64,000 nt of DNA from Phycisphaeraceae bacterium (GTDB lineage Bacteria; Planctomycetota; Phycisphaerae; Phycisphaerales; Phycisphaeraceae), in assembly GCA_020831765.1 (NCBI GenBank), contig JAFIFY010000184.1, forward strand, positions 1-64,000, read 5' to 3'. Positions 25,509 to 33,120 of the stretch are shown piece by piece. A program made the translations under genes and the position numbers. The notes beneath the pieces are model-generated. The model did not search any database and was not told the DNA's origin. It saw only the letters and a program-made list of their open reading frames with translations. Within the stretch, counting starts at the first letter, position 1. The number at the start of each line of letters is the position of its first letter.

Positions 25509-26951
25509 CTAACTCTCATTCTGCAATATCAGCGCCTGGAGCCGGCGTTCTTCGGCCGGCGACATCTCGACGTGCCGGCGGGCCATCATCTTGCGCGCGG
25601 TATCGATGAATCGTCGGGAATCGGACATGCCCGCCTGCTCATCGGTCAGAAATGCGAATCGCCGGGTCAGTTTCGGGGCAAATCCGCTCATCGCGATCAT
25701 CGAACCCGTTTGGATGCACGCACCGGTTGGAATGCGACTGCCGATCGCGGTACGGACGAAATCGCCGATCAGCGGACCTAGAAACGTTCGCCCTGAATCC
25801 TCGGCGGGGTGATCGAACCGAAGCTGCATCCGGACCGGGCCATAGGTGTTCTTCAAATTGCTCACCTGCGTATCGGCACCCAGGTTCGCCCACTGCCCGA
25901 CGATGCTATGCCCCAGAAATCCGGCATGCGCCTTGTTCGAATAGCCCTGAATGATGCTGAAGCTCAGCTCCCCAGCAACCCTGCAGACGGGCCCGACCAC
26001 GGTGCCGCTTCGAATGGCGGTGTGAGGAGCCACGATACTCTGGGAACCGATGTAGCATGGCCCCTCGATGGTGCTAAGTGAGTGGATGATCGCGCCGCTG
26101 CCGATGTAGACCGGGCCACGGGTCGCATCGACATGCACACCGGTGTGCAGGACCGCATCGCGCGCGATCTTGAACGGAAAGCCGGTCCGGAAATAGACCG
26201 CCGTTTCCTTGCCTCGCCATGGCGGCAGGTCAATGTACGCGGCATCGGCCTCCAGCGCTTCCTGGAGCTGGTCGAGAATGTGCCACGGTCGGCTGATGAG
26301 GCAGGCATCCGGCAATGTTTTGAGTTCAAGTCCGGAAGGAGGATACGGCAACATGAAGCCGCGATGAACGATCGTCCGAGCTTGTTCGAGCCCGACCCGC
26401 ACCGCGATCAGATCGCCGTTGGGATCGATCAGAGCGTTGTTCATCGCCAGGTTCTGGATCGCCACGCGATGCCGGATGGCGGGGTAGCGGGCATTGACCA
26501 GCAGCCAGGGCTCATCCGAAGCGCCGTTTGGAAACTGGTTAACCGCGCAACCATGCCTTTCGGCGGTCAACGCGGCCAATGATTCCGGCACGAAAACCGC
26601 CCGAGTCGTCAGGCCGGTGACTTTCTCAATTCGCCATCGGGTCAGCCCGGCGCCGGTCCGGAATTCGTGGACGGGGCGCAGGTCGGCCATCGGCCCCCAT
26701 TCGCCCCGCTGATCATCAACGATTGCCAGATTGCTTTCCATCAGAACTCCGATTCGTCCCTTCGATCGGTCCGAGGCCACCGGCCGAGTGTGCCAAAGCT
26801 CGACGTCATGGACACCTACCAGCATATCGGTTCGGGCCAAGATCGCCCATCGCCAGTCGGGCGGCGCGTCGGTGTCCGGCCGTCGCAAAGCCTCCCACAA
26901 GTCGGACGCGGCAAGTCGGCATAAGATTGCCGGGTGCGGTGGCCGGTCCAT
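25509..26951 (-). CDS. GlmU-like putative sugar nucleotidyltransferase/acyltransferase
   Basis: This 480-residue protein matches the alternative bacterial GlmU-like architecture. A divergent N-terminal nucleotidyltransferase-like part (about 1-230, including FRTGAGLTRWRIEK) is followed by left-handed beta-helix hexapeptide repeats (about 260-440; VYIGSGAIIHS, YIGSQSIVAPHTAIRSG, IVGQWANLGADT). It probably makes or modifies UDP-GlcNAc or a related sugar nucleotide. ATG 26951 is the best start by alignment but lacks an obvious ribosome site. The C-terminal 35 residues are a charged helix. It converges with rpsI and diverges from dnaA. Confidence 0.75.
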   Translation of the reverse strand: MDRPPHPAILCRLAASDLWEALRRPDTDAPPDWRWAILARTDMLVGVHDVELWHTRPVASDRSKGRIGVLMESNLAIVDDQRGEWGPMADLRPVHEFRTGAGLTRWRIEKVTGLTTRAVFVPESLAALTAERHGCAVNQFPNGASDEPWLLVNARYPAIRHRVAIQNLAMNNALIDPNGDLIAVRVGLEQARTIVHRGFMLPYPPSGLELKTLPDACLISRPWHILDQLQEALEADAAYIDLPPWRGKETAVYFRTGFPFKIARDAVLHTGVHVDATRGPVYIGSGAIIHSLSTIEGPCYIGSQSIVAPHTAIRSGTVVGPVCRVAGELSFSIIQGYSNKAHAGFLGHSIVGQWANLGADTQVSNLKNTYGPVRMQLRFDHPAEDSGRTFLGPLIGDFVRTAIGSRIPTGACIQTGSMIAMSGFAPKLTRRFAFLTDEQAGMSDSRRFIDTARKMMARRHVEMSPAEERRLQALILQNES

Positions 26952-27028
26952 GCCACGCTGGCTAGGGAGCTTAAGCCTTCGGGTTGATGGAAACACTGAA
27001 AAAAATGGGCGGATCGCATCGCATGCTG

Positions 27029-27057
27029 TTGACTTTGGAGGCACGATTGGTTAGGTT
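27029..27057 (+). promoter_or_regulatory. Possible dnaA promoter
   Basis: TTGACT (27029-27034, 5 of 6) and TAGGTT (27052-27057, 3 of 6) are separated by 17 bases, about 135 bases before the dnaA ATG. Confidence 0.3.
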
Positions 27058-27128
27058 ATTCTGTTGCATTTTCGGTTCGCATGAGGAGTTGGCGAGCCGG
27101 GTGAATCGGGTCTTTTTTTGATCGTCGC

Positions 27129-27172
27129 CCCATCGTGAATCGATGGGTTTAAACGTGGTGATGCTCCATCAC
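27129..27172 (+). other. Two hairpins in the dnaA leader
   Basis: CCCATCG (27129-27135) pairs perfectly with CGATGGG (27141-27147), and GTGATG (27158-27163) pairs with CATCAC (27167-27172). Both lie directly before the dnaA start at 27191, which has no good Shine-Dalgarno. They could influence translation. I know no named element that fits. Confidence 0.4.
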
Positions 27173-27190
27173 GCTGGATGTGTTTATTCA

Positions 27191-28729
27191 ATGAGCAGGC
27201 TTGAACCTTCAGTCTGGAACGGCATGATGGACCACCTGCGGCAGAGCCATCCGTCCCTTTGCCGGCAATGGTTCGAGAGTCTGGTCCCACTTCAGTTGGA
27301 ATCGGGCCAACTTCGCATTCAGGCCGAGTCGGAGATTCAACAGCAGTATCTTCAGAACCGCTGTGTCGAACAGTTTCGCGAGGCGGCGCAGGCGGCCACC
27401 GGCAAACTTGTTTCCGTTCGCTTCGTCATTCCGTCGGAGATCGAGATTCCGATTCAAACCCGCGATGAAGATGCGCCGGTGGAATCCGACGATGAAGATC
27501 CATCGAGCCCAGTCAGCTATGGCGGGCACGCCTCGGCGAAGATTGGCCTTGCCGAGGTCGACGTGCGCTCCGCCAAGTCGGGCGTGAGAACATCATCGTC
27601 CCATGCCGAAGCTGATGGTCGCCTCCCGGCCAAGCCCGTGAGAACCCGGGGAAGGCTGGTCAGCAGCGATCCGCTCTTTCCCGAAGATCCGCACGCGGAT
27701 CAGGTCACGCTCGATCCTGATCAGTCGTTCGACACGTTCGTCACCGGTCCGAGCAATCGTCTGGCGCATGCCGCCTGCCTGGCGGTGGCCAACAAGCCGG
27801 GCATGGCTTACAACCCGCTCTTCATCCACGGCGGGGTGGGGCTGGGCAAGACGCATCTGCTTCACGCGATCTGTCAGCACATTCTCAACACGTTCGGCGA
27901 TATCCAGATATGTTATCTGTCGTGCGAAACGTTCATGAGCCAGTACATCGAGTGTGTGCAACGGGGACTCATGAACCAGTTCCGCAATCGATATCGCCAC
28001 ATCGATGTGCTGGTCATTGATGATGTTCATTTTCTGGCCAAACGTGAGAGCTCGCAGGAGGAGTTCTTCCATACGTTCAACGCGCTCTACCAGGCGCGCA
28101 AGCAGATCATCCTGTCCAGTGATTCAGCGCCCTCGGAGATTCCGGAGCTCGAAGAGCGGCTGGTCAGCCGCTTTCAGTGGGGCCTGGTCGACCAGGTGGG
28201 ACGCCCGACGTTCGAGATGCGCGTGGCGATCATCAAGTCCAAGGCGAAGCTGCGCGGGCTCTCCCTGCCTGATGATGTGGTTGATCTGATCGCCACGCAG
28301 GTTGATTCGCACGTCCGCGCTTTGGAGGGGGCGATAACCAGTCTTCAGAACGTCGCTGCCTGCCGTCAGCAAAAGATCGATCTGGAATTGGCCCGCGAAG
28401 CGATCGGCCAGCATGTCGGCCCGGCGCGTAAGGGGCAGGTGACCCTGCAACGCATCATCGAAGTGGTCACCGAGTTCTACGATGTCCGCCTGGCCGATCT
28501 TCAGAGCCGGCGAAAGCACATGTCGGTTACTGAACCCAGACAGGTCTGTATGTTCCTGGCGCGGAAGCTGACCCGATTCAGCCTTCAGGAGATCGGCGGT
28601 TATTTCGGCGGCCGCGATCACACCACGGTCATGCATTCGATCCGGAAAGTTGAAGAGCGATTGACCGCGGATGAGGGCTTCACATGGCAGATCGAACAGA
28701 TGGAAGGCAAGCTCGCCGCGCCGGCCTGA
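27191..28729 (+). CDS. Chromosomal replication initiator DnaA
   Basis: This 512-residue DnaA has domain I at residues 1-75, a long variable linker (about 85-165), and the AAA+ domain with Walker A GGVGLGKT (214-221) and Walker B VLVIDDVHFL. The C-terminal DNA-binding domain ends in the helix-turn-helix signature IGGYFGGRDHTTVMHSI. It melts oriC in the ATP form. ATG 27191 is chosen because the following sequence aligns with domain I (WNGMMDHLRQ), although the ribosome site is weak. No dnaN, recF or gyrB is adjacent, and I find no cluster of TTATCCACA-like boxes, so oriC is not evident here. Confidence 0.95.
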   Translation: MSRLEPSVWNGMMDHLRQSHPSLCRQWFESLVPLQLESGQLRIQAESEIQQQYLQNRCVEQFREAAQAATGKLVSVRFVIPSEIEIPIQTRDEDAPVESDDEDPSSPVSYGGHASAKIGLAEVDVRSAKSGVRTSSSHAEADGRLPAKPVRTRGRLVSSDPLFPEDPHADQVTLDPDQSFDTFVTGPSNRLAHAACLAVANKPGMAYNPLFIHGGVGLGKTHLLHAICQHILNTFGDIQICYLSCETFMSQYIECVQRGLMNQFRNRYRHIDVLVIDDVHFLAKRESSQEEFFHTFNALYQARKQIILSSDSAPSEIPELEERLVSRFQWGLVDQVGRPTFEMRVAIIKSKAKLRGLSLPDDVVDLIATQVDSHVRALEGAITSLQNVAACRQQKIDLELAREAIGQHVGPARKGQVTLQRIIEVVTEFYDVRLADLQSRRKHMSVTEPRQVCMFLARKLTRFSLQEIGGYFGGRDHTTVMHSIRKVEERLTADEGFTWQIEQMEGKLAAPA

Positions 28730-28736
28730 TGGCCGA

Positions 28737-28764
28737 TCACGTTTCCTCGGTCACGTTTCCTCGG
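28737..28764. repeat. 14-base tandem duplication at the udg stop
   Basis: TCACGTTTCCTCGG occurs twice in direct succession (28737-28750 and 28751-28764), between the dnaA stop and the last codons of the uracil-DNA glycosylase gene. The right copy supplies the TGA (minus strand); the left copy is the leftover. Confidence 0.9.
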
Positions 28765-29497
28765 CAAGGGATCGAGCGATTTCAAAGACCTTGATCAGCA
28801 TTTCCATCGTAAGACGGCCGGTGAACGTGTTCTGCTGACTGGGGTGATAGCTGCACAGGATGATGCGCGGCCGTCCGGCACCGGGATCTACTGATGCCGT
28901 ATGAGCCGGATCGATTCGCGCGCCATGTTTGAACGCCCCGTTCCCGCCGTTCATTTTCCAGCCGCGCCGGGCGTAGGCCCCGAGCGTTGCGGCCAGGGCC
29001 AGCCTGCCCAGGCACAGGGTCACTTTCCACCGGGGCAAATGACCCATCAGGTCATCCAGCCACGGGGCGCAGGCGGCGATCTCCTCGGTTGTGGGTTTAT
29101 TCTGAGGCGGGGCACAGTGGACCGCGGCGGTAATCACCGCCGCGCGAAGCTCCAGCCCGTCACCGGGCCAAGTGGATTCGGGCAGCGTACACCATCCGGT
29201 CTGGAACATTGCACGATAGAGAAAATCACCGCTGCGATCGCCAGTGAACATTCGGCCGGTGCGGTTGGCACCATGTGCGCCCGGCGCAAGGCCGACGATC
29301 AGCAGTGTGGCATCGGCGGGACGGCTTTCCGGCAGAAAGTGCGGAACTGGACGGCCGTGGTAGTTTTGATCGGCATAGGCCCGTCGCCTCGTTTGGGCGA
29401 CTTTGCGGCAGTATTCGACCAGCCTTGGACATCGCCGACACGCCGGCAGTTGCGCGTTGGCTTTTCTGAGGGCTTGATCGATGCTTCGGCCGGCCAT
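28751..29497 (-). CDS. Uracil-DNA glycosylase, family 5 type
   Basis: This 248-residue protein resembles the UdgB/family 5 uracil-DNA glycosylases. N-terminal cysteines (CRRCPRL and a later Cys) bind the Fe-S cluster. Motif 1 is GLAPGAHGANRTGR and motif 3 is HPSQQNTFTG. The enzyme removes uracil and other deaminated bases. It follows leuB by 30 bases on the same strand. The ATG at 29497 has no strong ribosome site but fits the family N-terminus. Its stop codon lies inside a 14-base tandem duplication (28737-28764). Confidence 0.88.
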   Translation of the reverse strand: MAGRSIDQALRKANAQLPACRRCPRLVEYCRKVAQTRRRAYADQNYHGRPVPHFLPESRPADATLLIVGLAPGAHGANRTGRMFTGDRSGDFLYRAMFQTGWCTLPESTWPGDGLELRAAVITAAVHCAPPQNKPTTEEIAACAPWLDDLMGHLPRWKVTLCLGRLALAATLGAYARRGWKMNGGNGAFKHGARIDPAHTASVDPGAGRPRIILCSYHPSQQNTFTGRLTMEMLIKVFEIARSLAEET

Positions 29498-29527
29498 ATC
29501 GAGCTTGCCGCGTGCGTGGAGCGATGA

Positions 29528-30607
29528 CTACAACTGGCCGCAGACCAGATCGCCGACCTCGGAAGTGGAGTGACCCATCCGGCCGGCGCTCATGCTCTTG
29601 AGCTGTGGTGTGGTCTTCTTGATGGCTTCCTCGACCCTGCGGCCGGCCTGGACCTGCCCGCTGTGCTCCAGCAGCATGGCCAGCGCGCCGATGGCCGCCA
29701 GGGGGTTGATGACGCCCTTGCCGGTGTACTTGGGCGCGCTGCCGCCGATCGGCTCGTACATGCTCGTGCCGCCGGGATCGGGGTTGAGGTTCCCGCCCGC
29801 CGCGATGCCCATGCCGCCCTGGATCATCGCGCCCAGGTCGGTGATGATATCGCCGAACATGTTGGGCACCACAATCGTGTCGTAGAACTCCGGATTTTTC
29901 ACGAACCACATGCATGCGGCATCAATGTGGTTGTAGTCGCGCTCGATGTCTGGATAGTCCGCCTGGCCGATCTCCTCGAATGCGCGGAACCAGGTATCGC
30001 CGCAGAAGGTTAGCACGTTGGTCTTGTGAACCAGCGTCAACCTGCCCCGTCCCCGCCCCTCGGCCTTCTTGCGGCGGCAGAATTCAAAGGCATAGCGAAG
30101 GCAACGCTCAGCGCCGAATCGGGTGGCGATCATCTCCTGGGTGGAAACTTCCTGGGCCGTCCCCATCCGCATGATGCCGCCATTGCCGCAATACAGGTCT
30201 TCGGTATTCTCCCGAATCACATCGAAATCGATGTCTTCCGGACCTTTATCCTTCAAGGGGCACTCGACGCCGGGATAGAGCTTGACCGGTCGCAGATTGA
30301 TGTACTGATCCAGGGCGAAGCGAAGGCGCAGCAGGAGGCCCTTTTCCAGGATGCCGGGCTTGACCCCAGGATGACCCACAGCGCCAAGCAGAATGGCATC
30401 GAAATTCGAGCGAAGGTTATCGATGTCGGACTGCTCGATAATATAGCCCGAGGCAAGGTACCGATCGCCGCCGAAATCAAACGACTCGGTGGAGTAGGTG
30501 AACCCCTCGATTTTAGATACCGCTTCCAGCACCTTCAGGGCTTCGTTGACGACCTCGGGGCCGGTGCCATCACCGGGAAGCACCGCGATACGCATGGATT
30601 TGCTCAT
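29528..30607 (-). CDS. 3-isopropylmalate dehydrogenase-like beta-decarboxylating dehydrogenase
   Basis: This 359-residue member of the IPMDH/isocitrate dehydrogenase family has AVLPGDGTGPEV at the N-terminus, substrate arginines in LLLRLRFALDQYINLRPV and VIRENTEDLY, the metal-binding DYNHIDAACMWF and FGDIITDLGA, and the NAD-binding GSAPKYTGKG. Leucine biosynthesis (LeuB) is most likely; tartrate or homoisocitrate dehydrogenase are close alternatives. GAGG is 10 bases before the ATG. It is followed by the uracil-DNA glycosylase gene. No leuA, leuC or leuD is in the window. Confidence 0.85.
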   Translation of the reverse strand: MSKSMRIAVLPGDGTGPEVVNEALKVLEAVSKIEGFTYSTESFDFGGDRYLASGYIIEQSDIDNLRSNFDAILLGAVGHPGVKPGILEKGLLLRLRFALDQYINLRPVKLYPGVECPLKDKGPEDIDFDVIRENTEDLYCGNGGIMRMGTAQEVSTQEMIATRFGAERCLRYAFEFCRRKKAEGRGRGRLTLVHKTNVLTFCGDTWFRAFEEIGQADYPDIERDYNHIDAACMWFVKNPEFYDTIVVPNMFGDIITDLGAMIQGGMGIAAGGNLNPDPGGTSMYEPIGGSAPKYTGKGVINPLAAIGALAMLLEHSGQVQAGRRVEEAIKKTTPQLKSMSAGRMGHSTSEVGDLVCGQL

Positions 30608-30731
30608 GAAACTCGAACCTCGTATTTCCTGGGTGTTGGGGGGTGAGACGATCGAAAACGGGGATATTACCGTAAGCGGGGGGACCTCGCGCCCGTGGCG
30701 GTCGCCGGTCCCGGGGGCCGGGCCACGGGTG

Positions 30732-32246
30732 TCACGATTGATCTCGGCCGGTCCGGGGGCGGGGACTGACGACTCGAAACGCCTTTTCGAGCCATTGGGT
30801 CATGCCGGCGTAAACCAGCGTGGCCATGGTCAGGACGATTCGGTTGGTCGCCTGACGGCCATCCCGGGGAATTCGGGGCAGGAAAATCGCCAGAGCCAGA
30901 AGCCGGAGGGCGACGCTGCCCAGGAGCAGCACCATGTACGGGCTGAACTGAACGACTCCCAGCGAGGCATCGAGATCATGAATCCACTGGGCCTCATGAA
31001 GCTGGAAGGCGATCTGTCCGGCCAGAAGCCCCGCGGTCACGGCAGCACTGGCGTTCAGGACATTGAAGGCGGTCAGGTAGACGCCCCCGGAGCCGGTCGA
31101 GCTTCGCTCCGAGGCTCCCTTGTGCGTCTTGCGGGTTTGCGCAAAGCCGAACATCATCTGCAGGATGGCCAAGTCCACACCACTCCAGAAAAGCTGACCC
31201 AACAGCCCGCAGAGGATGCCCAGCCACCAGAGCGACGGGTGAACCAGAAACCAGAGGAACGTGACCAGCGTGCCGCCGAGGACCGAGACCAGCAGCGTCG
31301 CCTTGCGACCGAACCGGTCCAGGCTCTTTCCCCAGATCGGCCCCATGACGATGACGGCGACGATGGGCGCGGCTTGAAGCATGAGCGTAATCTTCCATGC
31401 CTCAAGGTGTAGCCAGCGAATGCAGTGTTGCCACAGAAAGGGCCCCAGCACCGCCGTACCGGCCGTGACCAGCATGGCAAAGCCTACGGCGATCCGGAAA
31501 TTCCGATCCGTCAACGGTGTGAAGAGCGTGCGGAGGGCCGGCGGGTGTGCCGGGGCGGGACGGGGAGCTTCAGGCACCCTGAAGAACAGCAGCATCTCGA
31601 CCGCGCCGATCAGCGAACAAACCGTGAAGATGATCGCCAACGCACGGAGCAACGGTTCGGCCTGTTCGGCGGCATCGGTCGTCGGCAGGCTCAAGGCGAT
31701 CACCGCGCTCATCGCCAACATGACCACATGGAATAACTGGAACCGCTTGCCAAAATAAAGGCCCCGCTTGCGTGGCGGCACCAGGTCCGCCATCCAACTC
31801 TGCCAGAAATATCCGCATATTGATCCGGTGGCATGCGAAAGGGCGATCAGCACCATCACGAGGACAACGGCTTCGGCGGAAGGCCCCATCCAATACGGGA
31901 TGATGCCGATTGGAACCCAGAGCAGGCGGTGCAAGAACCCGGTGGCCACGACCACGGTTCTTCTTCGAACTCCCCGGGCCAGCCAGAACGAAGCGGGAAT
32001 CTGCAGGAGAACCACCGCCGCCGGCAATGCCGCGATCACCCCGAACGAGCGGTCGTCCATGCCGATGGCCGCGCACAGGAGAGGAACGCAGCCGAACAAC
32101 AGCGCGGAAAAGAAAACCCCGGCCGGTATCACGGACACCGTCAGATTGAACAGCCCACGTCGCAGCTCCGGTCCACGAACGCGTTCCACGCGAAGAGAGT
32201 CAGCTTGGCCGGACGGATGGGTCACGTCGGGTCTCGGGCTCGGCAA
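30732..32246 (-). CDS. MFS transporter
   Basis: This 504-residue, very hydrophobic protein has about 11-12 predicted helices. The major-facilitator loop between helices 2 and 3 is present in diverged form (ARGVRRRTVVVATG), and a second copy occurs after helix 8 (GKSLDRFGRKATLL). The substrate is unknown; a central cytoplasmic loop is Pro/Ala-rich. The start is uncertain: TTG 32246 is the longest, a GTG seven codons in is an alternative, and neither has a clear ribosome site. It lies upstream of leuB on the same strand with a 124-base gap. Confidence 0.8.
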   Translation of the reverse strand: MPSPRPDVTHPSGQADSLRVERVRGPELRRGLFNLTVSVIPAGVFFSALLFGCVPLLCAAIGMDDRSFGVIAALPAAVVLLQIPASFWLARGVRRRTVVVATGFLHRLLWVPIGIIPYWMGPSAEAVVLVMVLIALSHATGSICGYFWQSWMADLVPPRKRGLYFGKRFQLFHVVMLAMSAVIALSLPTTDAAEQAEPLLRALAIIFTVCSLIGAVEMLLFFRVPEAPRPAPAHPPALRTLFTPLTDRNFRIAVGFAMLVTAGTAVLGPFLWQHCIRWLHLEAWKITLMLQAAPIVAVIVMGPIWGKSLDRFGRKATLLVSVLGGTLVTFLWFLVHPSLWWLGILCGLLGQLFWSGVDLAILQMMFGFAQTRKTHKGASERSSTGSGGVYLTAFNVLNASAAVTAGLLAGQIAFQLHEAQWIHDLDASLGVVQFSPYMVLLLGSVALRLLALAIFLPRIPRDGRQATNRIVLTMATLVYAGMTQWLEKAFRVVSPRPRTGRDQS

Positions 32247-32546
32247 CGACCGGGCGGGGAAAGTCGAGAATCTACCCGCGCGACCAAGCGATGCAACCCC
32301 GGCTCACTCGGATCGGCGCCGCCCAAAGTCCGCCCAAAGATTGGGACAGCCCGGCCAACGCGACCGCCCCGGCATTGCCGGCCATTGTGATTGAAGCCCG
32401 CCCAGGATAAGGTCCGATATTCTCAAAGAAGGGTCGGCCGCGATTCGTGATGTGGCCGGAGTTCATCCCTTGGGGCCGGCGGTTGGTAAGATGGGGACCG
32501 CTTGAAACAGTACTCGGTGATGGAACGCCGAGTCTCCGGAGTCGCG
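32247..32546. other. Intergenic region, 300 bases
   Basis: This is a divergent gap between the MFS gene and the two-TM gene. I see no clear promoter, terminator or RNA. In-frame TTG and ATG codons at 32502 and 32520 lie here but lack a good ribosome site. Confidence 0.4.
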
Positions 32547-33080
32547 ATGGATCGCTTCTTCTCAACCTTGGCATCATGGCTTTTCCTGGTCAGCGGCATT
32601 GCGCTGATCGGCGGTGTTGCGCTGATGGGGCCTCAACAGGAACTCCGCGAGCTTTCCTACCAGCGTGATGTGGCGGTTCGTGACGCCAAGGTTCCGCTGC
32701 GGCAACGCCAGGCCATGGAGCAACTGCTCGAAGGGCTTTATCAGTTTGATGTGGTCGTGCTCGAGTCCCTGGCGATCAGCTATCGCAACCAGCGTCGAAT
32801 CGGTGTTGAATTGATCGATGACCCGGTTGAGTGGCGGGGAGACAATGATGGCGGGTACCGCATCAGCGGCGATGAGCCCTCGCCGATCCGCGCCTGGGCG
32901 GACCAGATCAGTATTGCCGACCTCCCGGATATCGAACCGGCACGACCAACCGAATCGCGATGGGAACGATTGAGCACGGGTTCGAATCGGTACGCCATCC
33001 TGGCGCTGGGAGTGATCTGCCTGATGATCGGCATCATCCCGCCGCGCGATACGACAGGTTCTGATGCTGCTGACGCTTGA
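32547..33080 (+). CDS. Two-TM membrane protein, unknown function
   Basis: This 177-residue protein has a first helix near residues 7-27 (ASWLFLVSGIALIGGVAL) and a second near the C-terminus (YAILALGVICLMIGII), with about 105 residues between them. The loop includes a charged helix rich in Gln and Arg and would be periplasmic if the N-terminus is inside. GGAG (32538-32541) is 5 bases before ATG 32547 and decides the start over codons at 32502 and 32520. I know no function. It converges on the alpha-2-macroglobulin gene with a 40-base gap. Confidence 0.7.
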   Translation: MDRFFSTLASWLFLVSGIALIGGVALMGPQQELRELSYQRDVAVRDAKVPLRQRQAMEQLLEGLYQFDVVVLESLAISYRNQRRIGVELIDDPVEWRGDNDGGYRISGDEPSPIRAWADQISIADLPDIEPARPTESRWERLSTGSNRYAILALGVICLMIGIIPPRDTTGSDAADA

Positions 33081-33120
33081 GATTGCAGCGCCCAGCCATC
33101 CAGGCACGGGCCATCCGAAA

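Noticed and set aside
26952-27190. Possible oriC next to dnaA
   Set aside because: No cluster of DnaA boxes (TTATCCACA-like) and no AT-rich unwinding stretch; dnaN, recF and gyrB are absent.
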